Positions 17,537 through 26,679 are shown, counted from the stretch's first letter. The stretch: DNA of 64,000 nucleotides from Caloranaerobacter sp050286925 (GCF_050286925.1 NZ_JBFWFX010000002.1:124001-188000); one strand, 5' to 3'. A program made the numbers and translations. Notes: a model not told the origin generated them from the letters alone.

Positions 17537-18676
17537 TTGAAAGTAAAACTTGAATTTCAATCACCTCTTATAGTAGGTGGAAGGAAATTAGTTACAAATT
17601 ATATAGAGAGTTTGAATTATATACAGGGAAATGTAATTAGAGCTGCATTTGCTAGATATATATTAAATAATTGTAGCGAATTTCGTGATGATGAAACTGT
17701 AGTAGTAGACGGTAAAGAGTATAAAAATTGGGTTTATTATAGAGATAAAGAAGGTTGTAAAGAATGTAAGTTGAAAAGTATATGCCAAAAGTTTAGTAAA
17801 ATAAAATTTTCATACTTCTATCCTGAAGGCATTGAAATAATACCGCTTACTGCGATGATATGTAAAAATGATGAAAAACATGGTTTTATAGATTGTTTGA
17901 TTCAAGATAAGGAATGTCCTAAATGTAAAAAAGGTTATGGTAGAGTAGAGCATATAACAGGATATATTAAAAATAATGAAATTTATGATGTAAAGAAGAT
18001 AGTTTTAACAAGAACAGAGATAAATAGATATACTCAAACTTCTAAAGATGGCAAATTGTATTCTATAGTTGCTGTTTTAGAAACTTCTAAAGGTAGAAAT
18101 GTTTTTGAAGGATGTATAGAGGGGTTAGATGAACAAGAATTATCACTGATAAAGGAATTAAGAGTTGGTAAGTATTTATCAGTAGGATATGGTAAATGTA
18201 TTTTAAAATTAGAGAAGGATAAAAACAATAAAAAAGTAGACATATTAGGTAAATTAAAGCAATTTGATAAAAAGTATAAAGGTTTTAATAAAGATGTAGA
18301 CAATAAGTATAATTATTTTGCAATAAAATTAGTTTCAGATGCAAAAGTAAAGTTTAACCAAACACAGTTTAGATATTTAACTACTGATGAGTACAAAAGT
18401 TTGTGGGAAAAAGCATTAAATATAGATGAAAGTTTTGATATTTATAAGGTATATGCAGAAATATTTAATTTTAGAGGCTATGATACATCCAAAGTAGAAG
18501 ATGACAAGCGTGAAGATGCAGTACATATGATAGAAAAGGGCAGCGTAATTTTATTTAGAACAACAAAGACATTTGAAGAGATTTATGAATATTTTTCTAA
18601 ATTAAATGGATTAGGCGAAGAGAATGAAAATGGTTTTGGAGACTTTATATTTTACTTTGGAGGTGTGAAGGAATGA
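17537..18676 (+). CDS. csx10: Csx10-like Cas5-group RAMP
   Basis: 379 residues from TTG preceded by AGGAGGTG. N-terminal strand KVKLEFQSPLIVGGRK and the RAMP segment YIQGNVIRAAFARYIL. Two cysteine clusters (CKECKLKSICQKF and CPKCKKGYG) probably bind zinc. A glycine loop, LRVGKYLSVGYGKC, follows at about residues 212-225, and a second one, GLGEENENGFGDFIF, at the C-terminus. This two-RAMP layout fits Csx10, the Cas5-like subunit that caps the crRNA 5' handle and is diagnostic for subtype III-D. Confidence 0.78.
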   Translation: MKVKLEFQSPLIVGGRKLVTNYIESLNYIQGNVIRAAFARYILNNCSEFRDDETVVVDGKEYKNWVYYRDKEGCKECKLKSICQKFSKIKFSYFYPEGIEIIPLTAMICKNDEKHGFIDCLIQDKECPKCKKGYGRVEHITGYIKNNEIYDVKKIVLTRTEINRYTQTSKDGKLYSIVAVLETSKGRNVFEGCIEGLDEQELSLIKELRVGKYLSVGYGKCILKLEKDKNNKKVDILGKLKQFDKKYKGFNKDVDNKYNYFAIKLVSDAKVKFNQTQFRYLTTDEYKSLWEKALNIDESFDIYKVYAEIFNFRGYDTSKVEDDKREDAVHMIEKGSVILFRTTKTFEEIYEYFSKLNGLGEENENGFGDFIFYFGGVKE

Positions 18677-19074
18677 GCATTTCAAAAGAAATATTACTTA
18701 GTTATGTAGATGAAATAGGTAATAATAGAGATTTTTGGAACGGCAATTATGGTCAAGGCAGAAATGCAAAGAAAGTTAAAGCAGTTATAGGAAGTACTAA
18801 TATAAGAGGTCTTGCAGTGATGGCTTTAAATACGGATTGTTATAGAGAATTTAGACTTTTCATCGAATATAAAACAAGTAAGGGAAATGGTTGGGATGCA
18901 ATTTATAAGGATAAAGAGAAATATAAAAATGGAAAGAAATTTGGTGAAGTTATTATAGATTATTTAGATAAGATTTATGAAGATTGTAATAAAAATGATA
19001 AAGAAGCTCTTAAACAAATAAGTAAATTTTTTGGTTTTCTATATTGGAAAAAAAGAATAATAGGAGACAAATAG
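18673..19074 (+). CDS. Small type III-D operon protein, candidate Cas11 or unknown
   Basis: 133 residues, ATG overlapping the csx10 stop (ATGA). Predominantly helical, with a central segment AVIGSTNIRGLAVMALNTDC and an aromatic C-terminus QISKFFGFLYWKKRI. I do not recognise the family. Size and position between Cas5- and Cas7-type subunits fit a small-subunit (Cas11-like) role, but that is inference. Confidence 0.55.
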   Translation: MSISKEILLSYVDEIGNNRDFWNGNYGQGRNAKKVKAVIGSTNIRGLAVMALNTDCYREFRLFIEYKTSKGNGWDAIYKDKEKYKNGKKFGEVIIDYLDKIYEDCNKNDKEALKQISKFFGFLYWKKRIIGDK

Positions 19075-19090
19075 AAAGGTGGGGCGATAT

Positions 19091-19858
19091 ATGTTTTTTG
19101 ATAAATTTGATAATAGATATATAATCAAAGGCAGCATAAAAGCTTTGACACCAATACATATAGGTACAGGAGAAAATAGCTTTGACCCACTTCAAGTAGA
19201 TAGTACAGTAATAAGGGATGAAAATGGTAAACCGTATATACCGGGCAGTTCATTAAAAGGTGTTTTAAGAAGTTATATAGAAGTACTGCTAAAAAGTGGT
19301 ATAGATTCAAAATACAAAGCTTGTTTGATTGTTAATGAGCCGTGTATAAGTGATAAATTCATGAAAGAGATAAAAGAAGATATTAATAAAAATGAAGACA
19401 TAGATAATAAAGATTATGAAATTGCAAAGAGGATATATGATAAGATGTGCGATGTATGTAAAGTATTTGGATCAAGTTATTTTGCTTCTAAGCTTAAAAT
19501 AAGAGATTGTAAGCTAAAGCAAGATATGGCTTATGTAGAGAGAAGAGATGGTATATGTATTGATAGAGAAACAGGAACAGCATTAGATGGAAGAAAGTAT
19601 GAGTTCGAACAAGTCGCAGCAGGAACAGAATTTGAGTTTTATATGAGTGTAGATAATTTAGATGATGAGCATGAAGAATTGTTAAAGTATATTATAAATA
19701 TATTGAAAAGTGGAGAATTAAAAGTAGGTGGGAAAACTAGCATTGGACTTGGGAATATTAAACTTGTTGATTTTGAAGTTTATAAAATAACTAAAAATAC
19801 ATTAAAAGATTATATTACAGATGGACTAAATGAAAAAATGAGGTGGGATTATGTTTAG
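19091..19858 (+). CDS. Csm3-like Cas7 with predicted RNase Asp
   Basis: 255 residues from ATG 19091, chosen because AGGTGGGG precedes it; GTG 19079 is in frame upstream. It has the segment LQVDSTVIRDENGKPYIPGS followed by SLKGVLRS, where D37 of QVDS aligns with the catalytic Asp of Csm3. Also present are CDVCKVFGSSYFASKLKIRD, DRETGTALDGRKYEFEQV and a C-terminal glycine loop GGKTSIGLGNIKL. It is the only one of the four Cas7-like proteins in this operon that keeps the Asp, so it is the best candidate for target RNA cutting. Confidence 0.85.
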   Translation: MFFDKFDNRYIIKGSIKALTPIHIGTGENSFDPLQVDSTVIRDENGKPYIPGSSLKGVLRSYIEVLLKSGIDSKYKACLIVNEPCISDKFMKEIKEDINKNEDIDNKDYEIAKRIYDKMCDVCKVFGSSYFASKLKIRDCKLKQDMAYVERRDGICIDRETGTALDGRKYEFEQVAAGTEFEFYMSVDNLDDEHEELLKYIINILKSGELKVGGKTSIGLGNIKLVDFEVYKITKNTLKDYITDGLNEKMRWDYV

Positions 19859-20657
19859 TAAATTATATAATGAAGCTATTATTGAATTTGAGCTAGAAAC
19901 TGTAAGTCCTTTATTTATTAAATCTAGTGAAGAAGACCAATTAAATCCAACTTCAGCTGAAAATACATATTTAGCATTTTATAAAGATGGAAAGCGTGTT
20001 CCTGTTATACCTGGGACAAGCCTTAAAGGGGTTTTCAGAAGTAGAGCAGAAGAAAAATTAACAAGTACTTGTAATTTATTTAATGGAGATAATTGTGGTT
20101 CGAAAATTAGAGAAAAAGAAAAAGAACTAGAAAAAAGATTGAATGGACAGGAAAGATATGAAGAAAGCTGTCTAGCATGCAAAATATTTGGGTCAACAGC
20201 TTTAAAAAGTAGAGTTCAATTTAGTGATGCTTATCCTATTAGTAGTTTTAGAATAGGGAAGAGAAGTGCTGTAGCAATAGACAGGATTACAGGAGCAAGT
20301 AAAAGAGGAGCTTTATTTGATTTTGAATATGTGGAGTATTGTAAATTTAAAGCTAATATTAAATTTAAAAACTTTTATAAATGGCATATAAAATTAATAA
20401 TTGATATATTTGAGGATATAAATGATGGTCTTGTTACATTTGGAGGACTTACTTCAAAGGGATTTGGGGTCATGAAGGCTGATAATGTCAATTTACTTGT
20501 TAGATATTATGATAAGTCAAAGAAAAATGAGGATTATCAGGAGGATGGATTATATATTTACAAAAAAATAGAAGGATTAGAACGTATAGCAGATTTATTT
20601 AAAAATGTTGATTATGGTGATGAAGGACGTGATATTAGCAATGAACAAGCCATATGA
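19851..20657 (+). CDS. Csm3-like Cas7 paralog
   Basis: 268 residues, overlapping the previous gene by 8 bp. RAMP signature VPVIPGTSLKGVFRSRAEEK, CLACKIFGSTALKSRVQFSD, IDRITGASKRGALFDFEYVE and the glycine loop FGGLTSKGFGVMKA. At the Csm3 catalytic position it reads SAENTYLAFYKDG, with no Asp in the right place, so it is probably structural only. A backbone subunit of the III-D-like complex. Confidence 0.83.
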   Translation: MFSKLYNEAIIEFELETVSPLFIKSSEEDQLNPTSAENTYLAFYKDGKRVPVIPGTSLKGVFRSRAEEKLTSTCNLFNGDNCGSKIREKEKELEKRLNGQERYEESCLACKIFGSTALKSRVQFSDAYPISSFRIGKRSAVAIDRITGASKRGALFDFEYVEYCKFKANIKFKNFYKWHIKLIIDIFEDINDGLVTFGGLTSKGFGVMKADNVNLLVRYYDKSKKNEDYQEDGLYIYKKIEGLERIADLFKNVDYGDEGRDISNEQAI

Positions 20658-21450
20658 TTTTGTTCCGTTTTTAAAATGTGAAGAATATAAAGAAAGAGGA
20701 GAATTAAAAGGAGAAATACAATTAAGAATAAAAACTTTAACTCCAATACATATTTTTTCTGGTAGATATAATGTTATAGATAATAAGACTATATACAAAA
20801 CATTTATTAGAGTGAACGGAAGAGTAATTATACCAGGCACGAGTTTTAAAGGGTGTGTAAGAAGTATTGCAGAAGCTATATCTTATAGTTGCCTTTCACC
20901 TTCTTCGAAGTTGGATAGGAGAAAATTAGTAGAAAAGAGGCATAGCAAAGATAAGAGATGTATTATTTGTGATATGTTTGGTAGTATGGGTTTTAAAAGC
21001 AAAATACAAATAAGTGATTTTGTAATGAAGTCTGGGAATATAGATATAAAGCCCTTTCCACCATCATATAGTCCTAATTCTGATAGCCCTTATTATTTAG
21101 ATGAAAACGGTAAATATAAAGGGCATAAGTTTTATAAACATGGGTTAAATATTCAACCAATACAAGATGGTATATATCATGAAATTGTAATGAAAGATGC
21201 TGAATTTGTTGGAAAGATTTTGTATAAAAATCTTACGGAAGAACAAGTTCAACTTTTATGTTTTTCTTTAGGGTTAAGTGGAGATATAAATCCTAAAATA
21301 GGTTTTGGTAAGTCTTATAATTTAGGAAGCATTAAAGTTTTGGCAGAAGATAAATGGGTGAAGAAAGCAATAGAATATAAAAATATGGATAAAAAAGACA
21401 TAAAGAGAAACATTGAAAAACTTATAGAAATCTTGAAATATAAAGAATAA
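20641..21450 (+). CDS. Csm3-like Cas7 paralog
   Basis: 269 residues from ATG 20641 (17-bp overlap with the previous stop; TTG 20605 is an alternative). RAMP signature GRVIIPGTSFKGCVRSIAEA, CIICDMFGSMGFKSKIQISD and a C-terminal stretch GLSGDINPKIGFGKSYNLGS. The Csm3 catalytic region reads NKTIYKTFIRVNG, without Asp. It carries an extra loop rich in Pro and Tyr (KPFPPSYSPNSDSPYYLDEN) not seen in its paralogs. Confidence 0.82.
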   Translation: MNKPYDFVPFLKCEEYKERGELKGEIQLRIKTLTPIHIFSGRYNVIDNKTIYKTFIRVNGRVIIPGTSFKGCVRSIAEAISYSCLSPSSKLDRRKLVEKRHSKDKRCIICDMFGSMGFKSKIQISDFVMKSGNIDIKPFPPSYSPNSDSPYYLDENGKYKGHKFYKHGLNIQPIQDGIYHEIVMKDAEFVGKILYKNLTEEQVQLLCFSLGLSGDINPKIGFGKSYNLGSIKVLAEDKWVKKAIEYKNMDKKDIKRNIEKLIEILKYKE

Positions 21451-21477
21451 GTAACTTTTAAAGTAGGAGGTGTAGGG

Positions 21478-21984
21478 GTGGGAGTTTCTAAAAACGATTT
21501 ATTGATTTGTGCTGAAAGTGCTGCTAAATATATTAATGAACATGGTTCAGGTGGTTTTATTAGTTTAATAATTGATATGTTAGAAATATCAAGAGAAAGA
21601 TATGAAGATGAAAATGAGCAGATGCAAAACTTTCTTGAAATAATATACAATATAAAGGATACAAATTTACGTAAAATAATAGGTGGTGGAGGAACTTTAA
21701 ATAAATCCTTTAAGATGTTTGTTGAAGATTTTTTGCAAATAGAAAAATTGGAAGATAAATTTGTTATTAATAATAAACAGTTTAAAAATTTAAGGTTGAA
21801 AGAAATCCATTATGTATTAGCGTGGACAAGAAGATTGGTAAAAAACACAAAAAAATCTAAAGGTACTAATATTCAACAATCAAGAAGTTCAAATAATAAA
21901 AGTAGTAAAAGAAAAAAGTATAAAAATGATTATTCACCTTTTAATAATAAATTTGCAATGTTAAAAGATTATTTAAAACAATAA
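21478..21984 (+). CDS. Unknown III-D operon protein with basic tail
   Basis: 168 residues from GTG preceded by AGGAGGTGTAG. The N-terminal 120 residues are helical (NDLLICAESAAKYINEHGSG, EISRERYEDENEQMQNF) and the C-terminus is strongly basic and Ser/Asn-rich (SRSSNNKSSKRKKYKND). Not recognised. The helical build and charged tail suggest nucleic acid contact or a small-subunit role; this is inference from composition and position only. Confidence 0.5.
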   Translation: MGVSKNDLLICAESAAKYINEHGSGGFISLIIDMLEISRERYEDENEQMQNFLEIIYNIKDTNLRKIIGGGGTLNKSFKMFVEDFLQIEKLEDKFVINNKQFKNLRLKEIHYVLAWTRRLVKNTKKSKGTNIQQSRSSNNKSSKRKKYKNDYSPFNNKFAMLKDYLKQ

Positions 21985-22007
21985 TAGATTTATAAGAGGT
22001 GGAGATT

Positions 22008-22400
22008 TTGAATTTATTAGTAATACTATCTCATGAACTTTCGGATTTTCAAATAGAAGAGGCTAAATCTAAACTAGATGTAGGTACTATTAAGACTTTA
22101 CCAGATACATTAAAAGAGATATGGTCTAATTTAAATCCTAAAGGGGAATTACCTGTAGATAAATTAAATCTCATTAGAGATTGGGTATTAAAAGAGTCTT
22201 ACGAGGAAGACTATGTTCTAGTACAAGGCGATTTTGGAGCAACATTTTATATAGTAGATTTTTGTTTTAAATATAACAGGATACCAATTTATGCAACTAC
22301 TGCAAGAAAAGTAGAAGAAACAAAAGTAGATAATAAAGTAGTAACAAAAAGGGTATTTGTACATGAAAATTTCAGAAAATATTTAAGATATAAAATTTAA
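22008..22400 (+). CDS. csx20: Csx20 family CRISPR accessory protein
   Basis: About 130 residues. TTG 22008 was chosen because GAGGTGGAG lies just upstream (GTG 21999 is in frame). It begins NLLVILSHELSDFQIEEAKS and contains YVLVQGDFGATFYIVDFCFK and the segment RIPIYATTARKVEE, which I recognise as Csx20. Csx20 and the related Csx16 occur with type III systems that signal through cyclic nucleotides, and from memory they have been linked to degrading that signal. Its place at the end of an operon with two CARF RNases fits an off-switch. Confidence 0.75.
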   Translation: MNLLVILSHELSDFQIEEAKSKLDVGTIKTLPDTLKEIWSNLNPKGELPVDKLNLIRDWVLKESYEEDYVLVQGDFGATFYIVDFCFKYNRIPIYATTARKVEETKVDNKVVTKRVFVHENFRKYLRYKI

Positions 22401-22417
22401 TTAATGTATATCAAAAA

Positions 22418-22466
22418 GTCGTCGACCTCCAGTAGTGCAAAAACCCCCGGGGATCGACGACTTTTT
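22418..22466 (+). terminator. 44-nt conserved hairpin plus T-run before leader D
   Basis: Arms GTCGTCGACCTCC and GGGGATCGACGAC with the TGCAAAAAC loop, followed by TTTTT, 17 bp after the csx20 stop. It ends the III-D-like operon. Confidence 0.75.
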
Positions 22467-22553
22467 ATTTTTTGTCAAAAAATGTGTAAATTTTAATATA
22501 TAGAAGGGTGAAACCCTAGCATATTAGTAGGAATTAACACAAAAAATCAATAA

Positions 22554-22582
22554 TTGACAAAATTTTTTAAATATAGTAATAT
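22554..22582 (+). promoter_or_regulatory. Leader D promoter for pre-crRNA
   Basis: TTGACA, 17-bp spacer, TAATAT, 15 bp before repeat 1. Confidence 0.75.
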
Positions 22583-22597
22583 CAATATAAGCAATTG

Positions 22598-22965
22598 GTT
22601 TTTAGCGTACCTATAAGGAATTGAAACAAAAATTGATTGATAAATCAGGACCAATTGATGAAAGTTTTTAGCGTACCTATAAGGAATTGAAACAAAGAAA
22701 CAACTTTTAAATGTATTATTGTGTATATGTGTTTTTAGCGTACCTATAAGGAATTGAAACATAACTTCAACTTTAGAAGGCTCTTTCCCAAAATAAACGT
22801 TTTTAGCGTACCTATAAGGAATTGAAACATTTCAAATACACCATCTTTTGTAAAAATAGTAATCTTTGTTTTTAGCGTACCTATAAGGAATTGAAACTCG
22901 TATCCTTTTGAGATAGGATCACATCCAACAATTTTGTTTATAGCTTACCTATGAGGAACTAAGAA
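22598..22965 (+). CRISPR. CRISPR array D, 6 repeats, 5 spacers
   Basis: 30-nt repeats starting GTTTTTAGCGTACC and ending GGAATTGAAAC, at 22598, 22664, 22731, 22799 and 22868. A sixth at 22936 (GTTTATAGCTTACC...) has a destroyed 3' end (GGAACTAAGAA). Spacers are 36-38 nt. The 3' 16 nt equal those of arrays A and E, so the crRNA 5' tag is shared between the I-B and III loci. Confidence 0.97.
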
Positions 22966-22996
22966 AGAATTAGTTAGATGTATTTTTTGAAGAATA

Positions 22997-23030
22997 AGCT
23001 GATGGCTGCTAGCTGTCAGCTAATTTTTTT
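22997..23030 (+). terminator. Hairpin with T-run upstream of the I-B operon
   Basis: AGCTGATGGCTGC pairs imperfectly with the following AGCTGTCAGCT and is followed by TTTTTTT. It could end array D transcription. A very similar hairpin follows malG at 63014. Confidence 0.6.
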
Positions 23031-23103
23031 AAGAATTTTGAAGGAAATAAATGATAAAAATAGAACATATAAACATAGAAAAATTTTTTATAGGAGGATA
23101 AAG

Positions 23104-23853
23104 GTGAGACTAAGTATAGAATTTTCATTTAAAGACAAATTAGTATTACCAATACACTACAACCATATTGTACAAGGATTTATTTATAAAAATATTTCTG
23201 ATAATGCTTTTAGACGTTTTTTACATGATGAAGGCTACAAATATGAAAAAAGAAGTTTTAAATTATTTACATTCTCAAGAATATTTGGTCAATTTAAGAT
23301 GGACAAGCAGTCTAATAATATAACTTATACTTCACCTATTAAATTAATTGTTTCATAAATACTGGATGATTTTATTAATGATTTTGCTAGTACAATAATT
23401 AAAAGTGACAATCTCGTTTTAGGTAAAACTCAAATAAAATTTGAAAAAATGGAGGTACTTTCACATCGTGAAATAGAAGAAGAGGTTGTAATAAAAATGC
23501 TGTCTCCAGTAGTTACATACAGTACAGTTGATATTCATGGTAAGAAAAAAACGATTTATTACAAGCCCGGAGATGGAGTTTTTTCTGAATTAGCATACAA
23601 AAATTTGCAGAAAAAATTTAAATCTTTTTATGGAAAAGATGCACCAGAATGCGAATTTTCAATAACACCAGTTAATGATAAGAAAATAAAGATGATATCA
23701 GCTAATTATAGAGGATTTATCATTAAAGGCTGGATAGGTGAGTTTATAATGAAAGGTTCTAAAGAATTGATTAAATTAGCCTATGATACAGGCTTAGGCA
23801 GTAAAAACGCTCAAGGATTTGGATGTTTTGAAATAATAAATGTAAGGAGGTGA
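23104..23853 (+). pseudogene. cas6: cas6 of the I-B operon, one nonsense codon
   Basis: GTG 23104 follows AGGAGGATAAAG. The frame reads through FLHDEGYKYEKRSFKLFTFS to a TAA at 23356-23358 and continues in the same frame (ILDDFINDFASTII onward) to TAG with the C-terminal glycine loop TGLGSKNAQGFGCFEI. It is therefore a full-length Cas6 of about 249 codons with a single stop at codon 85. It aligns with the intact Cas6 at 4179, including LH(D/N)EGYK. Loss is tolerable if the 4179 protein recognises the same repeats. A single-base sequencing error cannot be excluded. Confidence 0.85.
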
Positions 23854-23858
23854 ATGAG

Positions 23859-25796
23859 ATGCAAGAAGGGATATTGCAGATAGGTAAAGCTGTTTATAAT
23901 AATAAAGATTTTTTAGCCAACATTATTAAAAGAGATATTGATATTAAGGATAAGAAAGGGAATTCCAAACATATAATTCAGATCGATTTTAATACAAAAG
24001 AAGAAAAGATTGATATTAAATTATATGGAGAGGCGAGAAAATCTTCGGCTGAGGAGTTACTTTGGATAGGAACAGCTGATGGACCTAGTAAGCCTCAATG
24101 GTATACAACAGGGAATAAATCATTTTATTTGATTTCACAAACAATACCTAACTTAATTAGGATGAAAATTAAAAATCTAAGTGAAGAATTAGAACCTTTG
24201 TTAGAAATATTTTTCTTTGATGCTGGGGAACAAGAGAAAAAGAATGAAAGATATAGGTATGTAATAGATTTAAGTAAAGTATCGATGAAATTAAAATCGA
24301 ACAGAGAAATATTTGAAGAAATATTTAAAAATGAAAAAAGCGATATAAAGAAATTTATAAAAGCTGTTGATAAAGAAGTGAACGAATATATAAAAGAAAA
24401 ATTTGACATAAAGTCCAGTGAAGTAGCTTTATATTTTCTATCTATAAATGGTAAACCAATAAGCGATAATTTAAATTACAAAAAAAGGATAGTAGAAGAA
24501 AAACTTAAAGCTTATGCAAAGGGAGAAAGTGGAACTTGTTCAATATGTGGAAGTAGAGATGGTTTGTCATCAGATACAAGTAGACTAAAGTTAAAGTTTT
24601 ACACGACTACTAATTTAAATTTCCCTTCGAATTTTTCAAAAACGAATTATAGCAAAAATATGCTTTTATGTAAAAATTGTATGTTGTATTTAATGACAGG
24701 TGAGCAGTTTATAATGGATAATCTTAGTACTAATCTAGGTAGTTTTCAAGTGTATTTAATACCACATTTCTTATACAATTCTAACATGGATATTAATGAT
24801 ATGAAGTTTATAGCAAGTAAACTTATAGATACATTTAATATGTCTAAAAATATAGAAAGTATTGTAAATTTTGAAAGTGAAATATCAGATACCTTTGAAT
24901 TGAATGGAGAAGACAACTATTATTTAATAAACATATTATTTTATAATGCTCCTAAAGGTTCACAAGCATTTAAAGTCCAAAAACTTATAAAAGATGTGCC
25001 ACCATCAAGATTCAAGGTGTTAATTGATAATTCTTTTAATGTAAGGCAATTATTTAAAAATTTAATTTCTGAAAAATTAACAGTACCGTTTGGATTGGAA
25101 AGTGTATATTATCTTATACCAGTTAGAAAGAAAAGAGATAAGAAAGGGAAAGAAAAAACAGTAGAATATAGAAAACAATTGAATATATACAATGCGATTT
25201 TTAAACAGATAGAAATTAATAAAAATATGTTAATTAACAGTCAAGTGAATATGTTAAAAATACACTACTTTAATAATCATAAAAATTATTTTATTAAACC
25301 TGCTAGTATTCATGAAGTTATGATTCAGTCAAATATGTTCTTAAAATTTTTAGAAAGTATAGGATGTTTAAAGGAGGGGAGAGGAATGGAAGTACAGAAA
25401 CTTGATATAGAATCAGATGTAAAAAAATATATTGAAGAAATGAGATATAGTGAAGAAGAAACAGCTATGTTTTTACTTGGTTATTTAGTAGGTAAGATTG
25501 GTAATAAACAATATAATGAGAGAAGTGGCAAAAAGCCAATATTAAACAAATTAAATTTCAATGGTATGGATTTATCTAAAGTGAAAAGACTTTCATCAGA
25601 AATAGTGGATAAACTTAGACAGAATAAAATATTAAAATATAATGAAAAAATATATTTTGCACATAAAAAGTTATTTGATAAACATATTAAAAATTGGAGT
25701 TTGAATAAACATGACAATTTATATTATATACTTTCAGGATATTCTTATAGCACGACAAAAGCAATATTAAAAGAAGGGGGAGAAGATAATGAATAA
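23859..25796 (+). CDS. cas8b: Cas8b, large subunit of type I-B Cascade (TM1802/Csh1-like)
   Basis: About 645 residues from ATG 23859, preceded by AAGGAGGTGA; GTG 23850 is in frame upstream. A zinc-finger type pattern C227-x2-C230 ... C271-x2-C274 (TCSICGSRDGL and LLCKNCMLYL) is characteristic of Cas8b. An early segment ARKSSAEELLWIGTADGP also fits my memory of the family. It recognises the PAM and recruits Cas3. It follows the broken cas6 and overlaps cas7 by 8 bp. Confidence 0.88.
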   Translation: MQEGILQIGKAVYNNKDFLANIIKRDIDIKDKKGNSKHIIQIDFNTKEEKIDIKLYGEARKSSAEELLWIGTADGPSKPQWYTTGNKSFYLISQTIPNLIRMKIKNLSEELEPLLEIFFFDAGEQEKKNERYRYVIDLSKVSMKLKSNREIFEEIFKNEKSDIKKFIKAVDKEVNEYIKEKFDIKSSEVALYFLSINGKPISDNLNYKKRIVEEKLKAYAKGESGTCSICGSRDGLSSDTSRLKLKFYTTTNLNFPSNFSKTNYSKNMLLCKNCMLYLMTGEQFIMDNLSTNLGSFQVYLIPHFLYNSNMDINDMKFIASKLIDTFNMSKNIESIVNFESEISDTFELNGEDNYYLINILFYNAPKGSQAFKVQKLIKDVPPSRFKVLIDNSFNVRQLFKNLISEKLTVPFGLESVYYLIPVRKKRDKKGKEKTVEYRKQLNIYNAIFKQIEINKNMLINSQVNMLKIHYFNNHKNYFIKPASIHEVMIQSNMFLKFLESIGCLKEGRGMEVQKLDIESDVKKYIEEMRYSEEETAMFLLGYLVGKIGNKQYNERSGKKPILNKLNFNGMDLSKVKRLSSEIVDKLRQNKILKYNEKIYFAHKKLFDKHIKNWSLNKHDNLYYILSGYSYSTTKAILKEGGEDNE

Positions 25797-26679
25797 TAGT
25801 GAAATTTTGTTTTTATATGATGCTAAAATGACTAATCCAAATGGTGATCCTGATGAAGAAAATAGACCTCGCATGGATTATGAAAGAGACATAAATTTAG
25901 TATCAGATTTAAGACTTAAAAGATATATAAGAGACTATTTTGAAATGAATGGAGAGAGAATTTTTGTTACAAAATTAGAAGACAAGTCAGTAAAACCAGA
26001 AAAAATAATAGAGAAGTTAAAAAATGATTTAGGTAAAGATAAACTAAGCAAAGAAGATATACTAAAAGAATTGATAGATGTTAGATTGTTTGGTGCTACT
26101 ATGCCTATAGAAGGTGACACTAAAACATTTACAGGTCCAGTACAGTTTAACTGGGGTTATTCATTGAATAAAGTAGAACTTATTGAAGCTGCAATAACTT
26201 CTCATTTTTCAACAGATAATAAGAATCAACAAGGGGCTATGGGTAGAGATTATAGAGTAAAATATTCATTTATAGCTTTTTCAGGAGTAATAAGTGGGAA
26301 TAGAGCTGAACATACTTTACTTAGTGAAGATGATGTAAAGAAGCTGGACAAAGCTATGGTTAAATCTATTCCATTATTGGCTACTAGGAGTAAAGTAGGT
26401 CAGTATCCAAGATTATATTTAAGAGTTGAATATAATGACAGTGAAACGATATTGGGTGATATGAGGAATCTAATTAATTTAATTGAAAATAAAGAAAATC
26501 CAAGAGATATTTCAGAAGTAGCTTTAGATATATCAAAACTAAAGGAGCATTTTAATAATAATAAAGAAAAAATTAAAACTATATATTATTTTGTAGATTC
26601 GAATTTAAAACTAATGGATGGAGTTGAAAAGAAATTTGTTGATATCTTTGAAGATTTTAAATTAATAGAAATAAGGTGA
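25789..26679 (+). CDS. cas7: Cas7 (Csh2), Cascade backbone
   Basis: 296 residues. The N-terminus LFLYDAKMTNPNGDPDEENR is the hallmark of type I-B Cas7. Other conserved parts are DVRLFGATMPI and GPVQFNWGYSLNKVE. It forms the crRNA-binding helical filament. ATG 8 bp inside cas8b, with GGGGGAGAAG upstream. Confidence 0.93.
   Translation: MNNSEILFLYDAKMTNPNGDPDEENRPRMDYERDINLVSDLRLKRYIRDYFEMNGERIFVTKLEDKSVKPEKIIEKLKNDLGKDKLSKEDILKELIDVRLFGATMPIEGDTKTFTGPVQFNWGYSLNKVELIEAAITSHFSTDNKNQQGAMGRDYRVKYSFIAFSGVISGNRAEHTLLSEDDVKKLDKAMVKSIPLLATRSKVGQYPRLYLRVEYNDSETILGDMRNLINLIENKENPRDISEVALDISKLKEHFNNNKEKIKTIYYFVDSNLKLMDGVEKKFVDIFEDFKLIEIR

Noticed and set aside
22547..22762. Leftward ORF of 71 codons across array D
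   Set aside because: It reads through CRISPR repeats and repeats its own peptide motif; it is a product of the repeat sequence.
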